From contig WIUZ02000017.1 in NCBI GenBank assembly GCA_015956445.1, positions 620,001 to 684,000 on the forward strand: a stretch of DNA of 64,000 nt, written 5' to 3'. The notes beneath the pieces were generated by a model. The model was given only the letters and a program-made list of their open reading frames with translations. It did not search any database and was not told the origin of the DNA. Origin of the DNA: Thelephora terrestris (lineage: Eukaryota > Basidiomycota > Agaricomycetes > Thelephorales > Thelephoraceae). This document shows positions 11,670 through 23,505 of the stretch, piece by piece (positions within the stretch are counted from its first letter, which is position 1; each line of letters starts with the position of its first letter). The position numbers were made by a program, and so were the translations under genes.

Positions 11670-14054
11670 CCTAGATGGATGGAGGGGACAGAGACACGAC
11701 GGTTGAAAAATGCCAGAGGGACGTCAGACTTGAGTAATCGCGGCACGTAGTCGAAGGGATGAAAGAGGGGAGATGTACGATGACTGTTTGGGATGGGTGA
11801 GCTGGGGAAAGCGGCAAGGCCGGAGTGCGGGATGTATGAAGCACGTGGTTACAATTCCATCTGACCTGCGGTCACACCGAGGCTCACATGCTGAGACACG
11901 CCGGCGATCTGCCTCCATCTCGTATTAGGGACAAAGAACCTTCATTTTACATCACCGGATAACAAAGGAGAACGTCTATCTAGACAATGCAGTGGCTAAA
12001 ATCGTAGTGAAACCAAGGTCAACAATTCGGGCGGAATCACCCTTTCCGAACCAGTGGAACGAACCTCCTCCAAAATGGGCGGTTTGGTCACCAGCCTGCG
12101 AGGTCGGAACACTGACAGAGCAACCACTTACCTACCAAATCACTACATCACTTACTTGCCTTGCGCCACTTACCTCACAGGTGAAGTCCACATCCAAGAC
12201 CGCGCAGATAGCCATCTCCATCACCACTCAAATCCTATTTCTCAATCGTGCCCTTGGTCGATCCCCGTCGCCGAGATGCAGAAGATCAACGGTCTTAGCG
12301 AGGAAAAGGAGATGAGCCATCAGATAGTAGTGCGTCGAGTATCACCCCATACTCATGGTTTGGAGTTCGGAGGATCGGGACGGAGATGGAGGCTGGTCGG
12401 ATCGGTCGCTTAGATACTGTCAGCTCAATCACCAGTGATATGAGTATGCGGATCTCTGTTGAATAGTTCGAGGAGATCCTCAGACCCTCGAAGATCGTCG
12501 AGTTCTTCGAAGGTCCCCAGATCGCCCGGCGATCAGCTACAACGATCCCTGAAGATAGACATACCAACAAAAAGGGTGTTCCGAAAACGAGTATTTGTAC
12601 CCTGGATTCAAACTGAAGTCCAGCCCATAATAGTCGAGAGTCTCCGAGTCAGCGCCGACGCTGGCATAGGATGGCTCTAGAACAACATCTAGGTAGAAGG
12701 GTTCCCAAAATTTCGGGAGGCATAGAGTAGGACACTGCCCACAGAGCAAGCCTCGATGGTGGAGAACCTACAAAGGCCAGGCCTGCCTGGAGGCATCCCC
12801 CTCAGTCACAGAGGGATCAAGTGGCCATGGTTGGCTGCAGAACCACCCGATCAGCAAGTTCTCCCACGGTTGCTCCCTTATCTGAAGCCTCGGTCGTGTG
12901 CCTACTTGGAACGCGTGGATGTGCGTCATTGGCCTGTGTTCACGTTCATCTGTCACTGGAGGTCGGGTCTGAGTGTCAGAGGGATAAGCGACGGCTTCTA
13001 CCGGACTGCGGGGCCAAAATCTCGGGCCTCACTGGTGATGATTCGACGTCCAGCGCAGGTTTACGATACACCTCCACCCCCGAGCAAGGTCCTTTGCTTT
13101 CCTACTCGCAACTCAATTGCGCAACAGGTCATCATATGTGATATACGCATTCCTGGCATCCGCGTCACACTTGGGGTCATAGGTCGCATGACCCATGTTT
13201 TCTATGTACGAGCGGTCCAGCCTCTCATCGAAATCACACTCCCCACACTAAGTTACCTTAGGTTCAGATCACTCCACTGTATTCTAGAAGGCCCCGCTCC
13301 CGCCAGTTTGGCTTTACGGGATGGCTCCCCAGAGCCGCATCGGTCTCCCCCGTATTGGCGTCTGCGCTGTATTGAGAGGCTATCATCCCAGAGCCCGGAC
13401 CATAACACGGATCCGAGAAACAATAGGAGAAGGTACGGGGTGAAAGCCGTCTCTCCGCAAGGAATACATTCATAGAACAACGGAGCTTGGGTTAGGTCCT
13501 AGGGTTTGATCCTCCTTTTACACCCTCTTTCATAATCACTAGAACATACGCTTTCCAAACATTCTAAGTCTTGATGATGCGCTATCGGAAATGAAAAGGG
13601 ATCAATCTCACTGTCCACAGATGCCTTTTTAGTCAAAGCCACCCTAAAGCCTGGAATCATTCCAGTCAACGCTCAGCATAGAACCGGTATAGCACTTGAT
13701 GGTCACGCGCACTCTTACAACAAATTCGACCTCTGTTAACAGGCAGTGGAGGGCTAGACTATCGTACACCAAACATCGTGTGTAAGGAGTGATTGTGCTA
13801 CAATAACGAAGGTAATAATGACCTCTCGCATAATGGATTTCTAACTACAAGTGAAGATGAAGGGTAAACCTTTCACCTATGACCCCAAAAAATCGTACAT
13901 GCTTAACGCCAATGAAAAAGCGAACGAACTCCCGAAATAAAAATAAATGTAAAACAAAATGATCCCCCGTCTGAGTCTAATGTAAACCCAGTTCACAGAT
14001 CAGACGGGGTGTGGAGTGAAGATGATACAAGGGAGAATGGGCAAGCATACTGCT
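11670..14054. other. Poorly coding 2.4-kb region, no supported gene
   Basis: No open frame here shows a recognisable domain, and none can be chained by clean introns into a convincing product. The longest frame (12756-13475, plus, 239 codons) is Pro/Arg/Ser rich and lacks family features. On the minus strand, fragments such as YGLDFSLNPGYKYSFSEHPF (12537-12749) and HATYDPKCDADARNAYITYD (about 13120-13200) look more protein-like and could be relics or exons of an unrecognised gene. 13480-14000 is AT-rich with no strong signal. Confidence 0.4.
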
Positions 14055-14625
14055 TTACTTCTTTGAGCTTCTCTTCGAACTATGCGAAGCATGGCTTGAT
14101 TTCCTCGAGGTAGGGGGACGCTTAGAGGTCCTTCTGCCAGCAGTGCTGCTGTGGCGAGATCTCGAAGAGGACGAGGGCGGTTTCCGCCTCTGCGTGTGGA
14201 CAGAAGAAGACGACTTGCGAGTTCTGGGTGCAGGACGACCAGAAGCACCAGGAATGGGCTTGGGTCGATTACGCAAGAACGAGATACGCAGCCACGGCTG
14301 TTTGGCGGTCGCCTTCAGGGGTGACCGTCCTGCTTTGGCGCGAGCGAGGTCCCGCATCTTGCGGTCGGCTTCTTCTTTCTGTCTGTAGCCACGGACGACA
14401 GCAGCTTGCTTCATCTCCGTGATGCCTCGATAACGCATGCGCTCGTTGTCGAGCAGAGTTCCGCGCATCTTGGTCAACCATCCGTGGACAGTCGATGGCA
14501 ATGGCGTACTACGTGGCCTGCCGTCTGAGTGATACTACATGCCGACGGTTAGACTCACGAACGCTAAGTTAAAGACTTGAACGACTTACTGATTCCCAGT
14601 TGACTTCGGGCATCCGCAATGGCAT
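14055..14625 (-). CDS. Small basic Ser/Arg/Lys-rich protein, unknown function
   Basis: A two-exon model fits well. ATG at 14625 gives MPLRMPEVNWES, donor TCA|GTAAGT, acceptor ATGTAG, then YHSDGRPRSTPLPSTVHGW. The folded-looking part is WLTKMRGTLLDNERMRYRGI and TEMKQAAVVRGYRQKEEADR, followed by a lysine/arginine-rich linker and a low-complexity Ser/Arg/Lys tail ending HSSKRSSKK, stop at 14055. The amphipathic repeat of Met, Lys, Arg and Gln resembles short fungal stress or nuclear proteins, but I cannot name a family. A second splice choice with an upstream reading HAIADARSQLG is possible, so the N-terminus is provisional. Confidence 0.55.
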
Positions 14626-16334
14626 GGCGAACGATGAAGAGTTGGTGATGAGGGGTAAAGATACAGGGGAGGCGTGGAAAACAAATAAAGTCGGGTGGGG
14701 AGGATGCGACTGCGAGATCTTGCTGTCTTATATACGAGAGCGTGGATCCCTGAGGTAAAACGGGGGCCCTTTCATCTAGGAAAAGGAAGAAAAATGTTTG
14801 TCACTAGAGTTTGCCTGCTGGATGAATCGTGTTCCGTGATCCAATTCAGTACAATTGGTAAATGGAGGCCGAGTAAGGTCCGGGCACGTGCACTCCTTTG
14901 ATCCATACACCGGGACCTAATCCGCGTCCAGTGGTTCAGTTTCAATTTGGGCCACTTGGCTCCTAGCTCCCTTGAGCCCGTATGACCTCCGTCTCGTAAT
15001 CCTCAGAGCGGGGTTATTGTTTGGGGATAACGGAACGCTCCAAGAGCCTCATCTGTTGACGATTGTGATGATGGTGTAGACATACCGAGATAGCGTGATC
15101 GGGTCCAAAGGGATGGGAGACGTGCTTTTGCCTCAACGAATCCGCGAGGACTGCCAGGTAGGAATGTCCTCATCATCTGTCTCAGCCTACGGGAAGACTA
15201 AGATTCCAAGAGTAGGGGTGGCGGAATCCCAAATCGATGGACGATAACCTGGACGTGATGCTTGCGCCTCGTGTCAAGCACCAGCGAGCAAGACAAGACA
15301 CGTAAATTCGTGGGAGGGCAGCCGTGTCACCCATTTCACGCAGCAAGACGGACACATCGCTGACAATCACCCCAACTCGCCGCTTCGAGTCTTACCCGGT
15401 ATCCGTGTCGAACCCTGAGGAGAAAGAGGGGCTCCTTGGCGAGAGGGCGGGCGGTGGGCAGACCCGCGTCGACGACCAAAACCACGGAGGCGAAAGGCGG
15501 TGCTAGGGGCTCAGAGCGCGAGCACTCAATGCGCGGGAGGAGGGGAGCACCGATCTCTCTCTTTCATCTCTCTATGGTGACACTGATGGTAACTGTATAG
15601 GACAAAGTCTCACAGACGCCCCAAACGAGTGGCCATGTCCGGTTCTCTTGGTAGCTGGGCGGTACGTGTCCGAGTCAAGCAATATCTGCAAGCCTCATGT
15701 TGTGCCTTGCGCGTTGGAGCAGCTGTGTTTCTCCCAATGTCCTTTAACTCCTGAAGCTATGTGGGAGGGTACCCACTCGGCACATATTGCGAACACTCCC
15801 AGTAATCCTACTTGCATCGTCCAGTTCAAGTATCTTCCCTTCCACGGCTTTGGCCTGCATTGCCTCATATGTCAGCCAAATCTGATAAATCAGCCAAATT
15901 TGGATTCAATGTGGTGCCGAGCGGCAAGGACACTTTTGCCTCGTGTTCCGCTTATTCCCGCCTCGACAGGTCGGTCGGCGCTTTGGGCCGTCATATCCCA
16001 CGTGGGGGTACTTTAAAAAGCTCGTTTGTCAACAAGTTTCGGTGTGCTGTGCTACTCATCCTGTGAATGACTTGTCGACTGTCAACTAAGCGCAGAGTCG
16101 ATCATCCACACTGGTTTAGTCTTTCGTTGAACATCCGTACCCTCTCCACCGTATGTCGCGAACGCGGACTCCGCTTATTGGAATACCGGTATGCCAGTAC
16201 AAAAGTACACTCCTCGACGATATGGGATTTCTTCAGGCTGCTCTTGGTTTCGAGGTGTTCATTCCTAGAACTCTCCATTCTTCGCATTCTTGTACATTTC
16301 TCCCTCTTATACCCTTTTCGACACACGCCAAACA
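14626..16334. other. Long intergenic region upstream of the DUSP gene
   Basis: 1.7 kb without a supported gene. Several 60-120 codon frames exist on both strands (for example 15648-16016 plus) but carry no domain pattern. A short imperfect direct repeat of CAGCCAAATNTG lies near 15870-15905. The stretch just before 16335 probably holds the phosphatase promoter and 5' UTR. Confidence 0.4.
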
Positions 16335-16981
16335 ATGGGTTGGAGGAACGTCGACACGATCATCGAACAAAAGCTCTTGCTTGGAAAGTTCGTGCTTCCC
16401 TCCCTTTCCATTGGAATCCTTCTGTGCACCTAACGCGCCATATCCGCTTCCTTTATAGCTTGACCGCTGCTTGTACTCCTCGAACTATCTCCGAGAGACG
16501 GATCACTCACATTGTGTCTGTCTGCATGGATCCCATCCCAGCTGATCTTCCCGCTGGCGGGATTAAACATCTGAGGATTCCGGTCGAAGACCGCGACTAC
16601 GTGGATCTCCTCATTCACTTCCCCGCTGCGTGCAGATTCATTCACCAGGCGATTACCGAGGGAGGCACGGTCTTGGTTCATTGCAATCAGGGGGCGTCTC
16701 GGAGTGCCACAATTGTCGCTGCATATGTGAGCCATTCCGATCGCCTTGTTGTGTACATCAAGTTCTGACAAAATCGGCGTCTCAAGCTGATGGCTAGCAG
16801 ACAACTCAGTTCTGCGGATGCTCAAAATTTGGTTCGCAGAGCGCGCGAACAAGTCTGGATCCTCCCAGGCTTCCAAGAGCAGCTCGGGATCTGGGGAATC
16901 TGCCAGTACAATATCACCCCAGATAACGGAATCTACAGGAACTGGCGCATCACGCTCGAGAATTACATGAACCGTGCTTAA
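16335..16981 (+). CDS. Dual-specificity protein phosphatase
   Basis: Small cysteine-dependent phosphatase acting on phospho-Tyr and phospho-Ser/Thr. Three exons: 16335-16387 (MGWRNVDTIIEQKLLLGN), 16459-16726 and 16787-16981. The DSPc fold is seen as LTAACTPRTISERRITHIVS, then GGIKHLRIPVEDRDYVDLL, with the catalytic loop VLVHCNQGASRSATIVAAY, containing the HC(X5)R signature (HCNQGASR, Cys nucleophile and Arg) and the usual Ser after it. The general-acid Asp is likely the D of EDRDYVDLL. The C-terminal helices LMASRQLSSADAQNLVRRAR and FQEQLGIWGICQYN end YMNRA with stop at 16981. It is a catalytic domain only, with no docking region, so it resembles atypical DUSPs. Confidence 0.93.
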
Positions 16982-18693
16982 ACATTCTTTCCTGTTTTTT
17001 CTTCTACTCTTTTCTACAACTTCAGCCTACCCGAGATTTCCACAGCTGCCAAATACTGTACTATCGTCGTTTATCCTAATTCTCATACATCTCTTGTTTC
17101 ATCTTCTTGTCGTCGCTCATTTTGACATTTTTCTTGACATTCTTGCCATATCTCTCTCATTTCGCATCTCCAAGCCACAGTATGCTGGGCTCTTCCTCTC
17201 TCTTTCCGCATATTAGAATCCTGTTACAGTTACCGGTCCCCCGTTCCACTAATTCCACACGAACTGTACCGGGTATCCCACAGACCCTCTTTTCATATCG
17301 GTGCACGACCACAGCTTGAAGAGAAAGCTCGCGCGGACGGATCCCAGCTGTGCATTACCACAGAGGCACAGATTATCCGCCCCCCGCAAAGGGATCTAAC
17401 CAAAAAAGATTCGAATTTTCAAGCGCGCGGAGCGTGAGTGGGTTGAGGTGGGTCTACTACAACGCGATCGGGTTAATGCATTCCGATTCCCGACAATGCC
17501 GGAAATTCACAATCTCGATCCTTGAGGGTCTTTTTTCCAGTCCATATACTTAGTGCACGTTCGCACTAGTGACCGCTTAGGCCGTTTGGAAGTTGATCGG
17601 AGGTTGCTTGAAGTCCTAATGCTGTGTTATTAAACAGGCGCGCACAAAGGAACTCGAGGAACCGGTAACGGTTTGCAGTTTGTCAACCCAGACACTTCAT
17701 TTGCGTGCATTCGCAAGACGCATCAGGGTATATGGGGCTGTATCATTAAAGACCCACATCATTAATTCGTCAGCCACTGAATGCGCCTCATTAAAGCCAG
17801 AACCAGAATCGCGCGTACTTCCTTGAGTTCACAGCAGGGAAGTCGCGCACGATGCCAACCCCCGCTCGCGTTCTCAGACTTCCTCCGGCAACCGGCAGTG
17901 GTTCAGAACCGAGACAGCTCGCTTACTTGAATTGGACCACAAGCAAGGTTTGATCGGATGATCCCACGCTTGCAGCGTCCACCCAAAATTTGACATACAA
18001 ATTCCAAATGTTGCCCTCAATCAAGGTTCGCATATCACGGATTTTCACGCACGCGTGTCGTCATCTTTTTGCCCTTTGCCGCACCGGCTACTTCGGAACC
18101 GTGTTATCTCTTGATGCAGTGACCAGGAACGATTGACGCTGCAACCTATGAACATCTCTGCCTCGCTTGCACCAAGATAATGCGACAACGACGTCAGTGT
18201 TTCAAGGGTTCACTCGCCTAATCTAAACCCATGATTTACTCCGCAGCAATGCGAACAGGATTTCGGCCCGACTCCTCCCAACGAGTGGCTGCACCTTGAA
18301 ACTGCCCCAGGATTTGACGCGAATTGTGCTATGAGCGGCGGGGCGTACCGCCAAAGACCATGGGGCTCAGAGTCCAGAAACAATCACACCCTGTTATTGC
18401 GAGAAAAACACATCCAATATGCCGTAGAAGAACCACATATAAAGGAACGGATATACGATTCGACAACAGGGCACATGGGAAACAGGTAACAAGTCAAGAT
18501 GCAAGAGATGAAAAGGAGCCATGATCAGTCCAACAGGTGTGAAGGCAAATGACAATATGGTATATGTTTTCGCGAGATGGCATGCATCGCCCCACAGATC
18601 GATCGTGTACAGGGGACCAATCCAATCGAACGAATCAGGGTCGGACAGTGCCTCGATCGAAAATGGACGTAGGAATGTACGTGGTGACCATGT
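16982..18693. other. Intergenic region without supported genes
   Basis: 1.7 kb between the phosphatase stop and the 3' end of the membrane-protein gene. The first 250 bp is pyrimidine-rich (TTTTCTTCTACTC runs), a likely 3' UTR. The rest has many stops in all frames, and nothing resembling RNA genes or mobile elements was recognised. Confidence 0.4.
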
Positions 18694-19838
18694 TCAATAG
18701 CGCCTGTTGTCTGGGTCGGCGAAAGGGTGGTTCGGAACCGCGTTCGGGTCTTCGACTTGCGCCTCGTAGCGGTACTGGCCTCGTTGTGACATGGCAGCTG
18801 CGTAGGCGGTTCCTGGGGCGTACGCTACTTGAGGCTCGACGACTGAGCCCCTGTCAGGAGGATATTCGAGACCATTGAAATTTGCAAAGTGGTTTGGATA
18901 CTGGCTGGTAGAACCATAGTGAACATCACGAGGCATGTAGGTTTGATTGCTCGCAGGTGCAGTCAAATCGGTAGCGCTGGGCCCCAGTCCGTATTCGTTA
19001 CCGCCGCCGACGCTCCGATTATTTGCATTGTTGCTATGGCTAGCGGGGAGCTTCTCGAAGTAGGTGTCGAAGTCTTCTTCGTCCTTTCGTTGGCGGATCT
19101 TCTTGATCAAGAAGAAGACCGCGCCAACAATGATGGCGACGCCGACCAAGCCGACGATAGCAAAGGTGGAGCCCATGGCAGCTTTGCTCTTCAAGAATCT
19201 GTGAATGATGCGTAAATTCGTGTTATATTCCAAGCTGCCGTAAAAAAGCTCACGAGGTTCCAGATCCGGTGCCAGTCCCAGTATTGCCGTCAGCGGACAG
19301 GGTGTCACTGGGGATGCCAATAGTGGAACTGAAGTGGAGATAGGATGTACCGACTTGGTTGTTCGGAACGTTAGTAATGGTTGGGGATGAGGTCGACGAG
19401 GTGCGAGAGGGTGTGCCTTTGGAGGTTCTGTATTCCAAATGAATTGATGATCGGACCGGATAAAATGAAACAAGCGTACGAAGACGAGGACAACGAAGGC
19501 GAAACTGAGCCGGAAGAGGCAGGAGTCGACTGCAAGGGAAGCTCAGAAGACTGCACAGGGGTGGGCGACGGACTCGAGATGGAAGAGGACAGAGACGAAG
19601 AGGGTCCCAACGACTCGGAAGGTGCAATCTGAGAGGTGGGCGAAACGACTGGCGACGATTCGCCTTGGGGGTTTCCTGACTGACTTGAAAGGGCTGGGCC
19701 AGAGAGTGAGGAACTTCCGGTGAGATCCTGGCGTCTGTGCAGCCAATGTCGTTTTACATCAACGTCGTGAGGGATAGCGTTTACAAGGGAGAGCAAGTAG
19801 AAAAGAGTGACTGGATAAACGAGAGTGGACCACCGCAT
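18694..19838 (-). CDS. Secreted Ser/Thr-rich single-pass membrane protein (Mid2/WSC-like wall sensor type)
   Basis: Starts at 19838 with a signal peptide MRWSTLVYPVTLFYLLSLV ending NA. The long extracellular region is almost all Ser, Pro, Thr and Gly (for example PSSSLSSSISSPSPTPVQSS), expected to be heavily O-mannosylated. Two introns near 19440 and 19200-19250 join to GTGTGSGT and then to the membrane helix FAIVGLVGVAIIVGAVFFL (about 19100-19165), followed directly by a basic stop-transfer KKIRQRKDEEDFDTYFEKLP. The cytoplasmic tail is hydrophilic, Asn/Tyr/Gly rich, and ends NHPFADPDNRRY at 18694. The architecture equals Mid2/Wsc-type cell-wall stress sensors, but there is no WSC cysteine domain; the role is inferred from architecture only. 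Confidence 0.75.
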
Positions 19839-20120
19839 GGTTGGTTTACCTACAAGGGGGAGGGGAATGCCCGGTAGAGTGGCGGGGGGTGGGTGGCGGA
19901 GGTTGTCAACGGCGTGAGGGAGCGAAAGGTGAAATAGGGGAATCTATATATGGAAACCACCCCGACGTCCCATCCTTCCGGGGAAAACCACGTGACATAT
20001 CAACTGACCCCTTTTTATGCAAGTTTCTGTAGAATGGTCGGTCGCGCGTCGGCGACCTCGAGAACCTCTACGGCGACTTGCTCCAGCAGCCCATTCTCAG
20101 CAAGAGCGGCCAGCTTCGTC

Positions 20121-21801
20121 TCATTCCATTTGTCTTGTGTTCGGACCCGTATCCTGCTCATTAATTTCTGTTTCTCCTAAGCGACTTGAATTAGAAGATA
20201 GGCGCTGGCAAAGCACGATCATGGTGACACCCACCTTTTGCCGTAACTGCGGCCACAGCGCGGGTAGCCCTTCAGCCACCCTGAACTGATGTGCTCCGTT
20301 CCAAACCCAACCTCTCTGGAAATAAAGCATCAAGCCCAAATGGTTGGGAGATCCTGCATCGAATGATCTCACCCTGTGGACCGGGAACGAGAACAGCTGG
20401 AAAACCGCCGCTGGGTTCTCCTTTCCCTTGAGGTACTTCTTTATCTTATCTACGTCTTCGTGCTCTGCCCAATCGATGAGGTAAGTACCGTCCTCCCTCT
20501 CCAGCCAGAATGGATCGTAGAGGAATATCATGTCCTTGTGGATGTGTATTCTCGGGCCGAGCTTCTTTGGAATGATCACTGTCCTGTTTCAACATTGTCA
20601 ACAGACCCAGAAAAATTTCGATGAACAAAGGCGAACTCTTCGAGTTGGAAAACCTACGGGAAAAAACATCAGCCTCGCTAACACCAAAAAGGATGAAATT
20701 ACCTCTCCGTTGTTTAACCCAAGTCTCTCAACTAAGTCTGTGGACTCAAATGGGCCTCGCGCGTATGTCGCTGTCTGGGGTGGATCTTTCAGTTCGAGAT
20801 ACCAGGCCCTAGTCCCAGGAATTTCGCTTGGGGACACATCGGACCCCTCTGGCTCAGCTGTTCTCGCTCTGGATGTTGCCCTGGATGTTGCCCTGGATGT
20901 TGCCCTGGATGTTGCTCTGGACGTTGGTCTAGATGTTGCTCGGGATGTTGCTCGGGATGTTGGTCTCGAGGTTTCCCGTGATCGGGGCCGAGGAGGAGTG
21001 CTGATTACAGACCCGGGTCTGCTTGAGGTTGAACTGGCGAGAACCGAGCTGGCTGTGGTTGAACCGGCAACGCTCGAACCTCCTAAGCTTCGCCTTGACC
21101 TCTGTCTCGCCATATGCTCCGAGATTGAAGACATCATCGACGGAGACCGAGATCTCACAGAGCTTCCCCTCGAAGAATGGATTGAAACCCTCCGCTCACG
21201 CTCTTCCACCGGTGATTTCGTTCTAGCCCTGTCCTCTTGAACGCTAAAACCCGACCGCTCGGGTGTTCTCACGCCCGCAGACGTCTGGGACAACAACGGT
21301 CGCTTCGGTTCAACGCAAGTGTCGGACCAAAGTCGAACAAGCCGACTCACCCCAGGTCTGTTTTCGGAAAAGCATCCGCGAAAAGTGACTTCCAGCTTCT
21401 CCAACCTTTGCAAGGCGTCGTCCTTTTCTTCCGTGATCTGTTCGATCTTCTGTGTCTGAACGTGATGTTTCCTCTTCAACGCTTCCGCATCGGCGACGGC
21501 TTTGTCTCTCATGGTTTTGAGTTCATTGTTGTCTGTTTTGAGTCTGCCAATCTCTTTCTCCAGCTGCACGATTCGGTCCTGTAGGGCATCGAGTGTGGAT
21601 GCGGTGGTGGCGGCTTGGTTGAGACGCTGCTGAAACCGCTGAGCGATTCCGTTTACGATGCTGGTTACCCCGTTCAACTTGTTGGGCGGTTGTCAAGTCA
21701 TCAATCAATGAGATAAATGAAAGTAAGTGGAAAGGTTGCGTGTGGTTTCGAAAAGAACGTACCTCTCTTTGGATGGCTTGGATCTCACGAATGTCCAACA
21801 T
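20121..21801 (-). CDS. Conserved fungal coiled-coil protein with SRAT tandem repeats
   Basis: Start ATG 21801 (MLDIREIQAIQRE); an intron of about 85 nt leads to LNGVTSIVNGIAQRFQQRLN. The N-terminal third is a coiled coil (LQDRIVQLEKEIGRLKTDNN, TQKIEQITEEKDDALQRLEK). The middle is Ser/Arg-rich and includes about ten near-perfect SRAT/SRPT tetrapeptides encoded by a 12-bp DNA repeat (20862-20972). The C-terminal part is well structured: WYLELKDPPQTATYARGPFE, VERLGLNNGE, an intron, EEFAFVHRNFSGSVDNVET, VIIPKKLGPRIHIHKDMIFL, YDPFWLEREDGTYLIDW, FSFPVHRVRSFDAGSPNHLG and LRQKVGVTMIVLCQRLSSNS. It ends at 20121. The C-terminal region looks conserved among mushrooms, but I know no assigned function. 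Confidence 0.8.
20862..20972. repeat. 12-bp coding tandem repeat (about nine units)
   Basis: Imperfect tandem copies of the unit CTGGATGTTGCC on the plus strand (GGCAACATCCAG on the coding minus strand). They encode Ser-Arg-Ala/Pro-Thr repeats of the 20121-21801 protein. The first four units are almost identical; later ones drift (GGTCTAGATGTT, GCTCGGGATGTT). Likely length-variable by slippage. Confidence 0.9.
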
Positions 21802-22044
21802 TGCTGCAAAATGTATTCGTGCCTCTACGCACACGGGAAGTTCGGATATTCAGATGGTCCGGCTGTACGACAAAGGTTCGAAGAGGGACTCGGTGGTATT
21901 TCACAGTCGCGCCGTTGGAATCAGTCGAGGTTCGTCTTCGCGCATAGCCACTCTTCGCTTCTCACCCCCACTCGGCTGAAAAAGCGACTTCGCCACCTCA
22001 GCGTCACCCACTCCGCGCGCTACTCAGCCCCACCCCAAAAACGA

Positions 22045-23411
22045 ATGAGCGACTATGCCACCCTCAATGACCTCCCCCAAGAACTTCTAGACGTCGTCAT
22101 AGACCTTATTCCGCAAAACGTTCATCTCAAAAACTGCGCTTTGGTCGGAAAGCGTTGGGTCGGCCGATGTCAAGAACGGTTGTTCGAACGGTTTACGCTT
22201 TCGTCCCAGGGGACGGGACGGTGGACGAGGCCCGTCGCGGGGAATCGTTCGTCACTGTTTTCGTATATCCAGACCTTGACTCTGGTGGGGGTGTATCCAC
22301 CCGACTGGATGGATGCCAACTTTGGAAGATATATGGGCTGGTTTGGTGACAGTGGTAACGACGACTCCGGTCCCAATAACAACACGAAACAGTGTCGAGT
22401 TCATACTTTGAAGCTCATGGATTGTTCAGTGGACTTGGATGGAGAGGTTATATCCCGCGTTCTAGGACCGTTGCGCCGCTGCGTGCGAACGGTGATCATG
22501 GGTTCGGTCAGCATACCCCCAGTCATGGATGTCAGGCCATTCTTCTGCATGTTCTCCGACCTCCGGAACGTACACGTACCCGGTCCGCAATTCTCCAGCA
22601 TTACACCCCACGGAGAGTCGAGACTCGCGAACGATATTACCTTGCCGCCTCTGGATGGAGAACTCAAGTTGTTGTTTCTCTATCACGGCGTCGAGGGTGT
22701 GCTTTCTTCGATCTCGAAACTTCCGCTACGGTTCCGGTCGATTACGGTGTCCCCTCCCAACGGACGGTGTGACCTTGAAATCAACAATATTTTGGTCACC
22801 TGCGGAGAGACGGTAAAATCTTTCATCGTAAGGCGTATGAGACTCGGTACGCATTTACTCTTCGTCGACGTTTCTCCTGGTAAGACCTACATGAACACCC
22901 TTCAGATGTACAAGCTCTTCGCCCAATCACTCTGAGCCCATGCACCGAGCTCGAAGAAATCCGAATAAGTCTCCGAGACGCTAAAGACCCCGGACCGGGA
23001 ACAATCCACCTTCTTGATTCCGTCACCTCCCCTCACCTCACCCGAATAGTTCTTCACTTCGTCGTCTCGCTTAGTTCCCGAAGGATAGATGCTTCTGTAT
23101 ACTCCACCGATTGGAACGCAGTCGACGAGAGCCTGGTTAGGTTGGCAGAAAGACTACGGACCATGCACGAGTTGGATGCTCCGCAAAGCTGGACGGAGTC
23201 AAGGCGGGAAAAGGCAAAGAGGTTGCAGGTGTTGATTGAGGCCCGTTTTTTGTTCAGGCCGTTGGCTTCGGAGAAGGTGGACATGGGTGCTTTCTTGTCC
23301 AAGTTTAGGGAGGTTGGAGACGTCATCTTCGTTTCTCAGAAGATTCGGATGTTGAACGAGGATGAAACCGCGATGGATTGTGGATTTCGCCAACACTACG
23401 AAATCTTTTGA
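22045..23411 (+). CDS. F-box protein
   Basis: Putative substrate receptor of an SCF ubiquitin ligase. The start ATG at 22045 precedes an N-terminal F-box: LNDLPQELLDVVIDLIPQNV and HLKNCALVGKRWVGRCQERL. The rest is the leucine-rich-like body common in mushroom F-box proteins: SYIQTLTLVGVYPPDWMDA, CRVHTLKLMDCSVDLDGEV and FSDLRNVHVPGPQFSSI. A 59-nt intron at 22847-22905 (GTACGC...TTCAG) restores the frame to VQALRPITLSPCTELEEIRI. The protein continues LLDSVTSPHLTRIVLHFVVS and ends CGFRQHYEIF at 23411. A competing 35-nt intron reading exists but is unusually short. It is tail-to-tail with a second F-box gene only 94 bp away. The target is unknown. Confidence 0.85.
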
Positions 23412-23505
23412 GAGCTGATACATCGCTAACTACTGGATTTCATGTACACGGATTCGGGCGCCAGATAGATCAGGATACCCTTTGCATGCAACCCATCATC
23501 CCTGC

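Noticed and set aside
12756-13475. 239-codon plus-strand open frame
   Set aside because: Pro/Arg/Ser rich, no domain, no splice context, and the other strand has equally open short frames; likely chance.
16067-16334. N-terminal extension of the phosphatase frame
   Set aside because: Upstream codons do not resemble the family, and the ATG at 16335 with a good intron gives a complete DSP domain.
20530-21240. 236-codon plus-strand frame with LDVA repeats
   Set aside because: Antisense shadow of the SRAT repeat gene; the repeat explains the open frame.
22870-22935. Premature stop in the F-box gene read straight through (LFAQSL-stop)
   Set aside because: A 59-nt intron at 22847-22905 restores the frame and yields a family-like C-terminus, so it is not a pseudogene.
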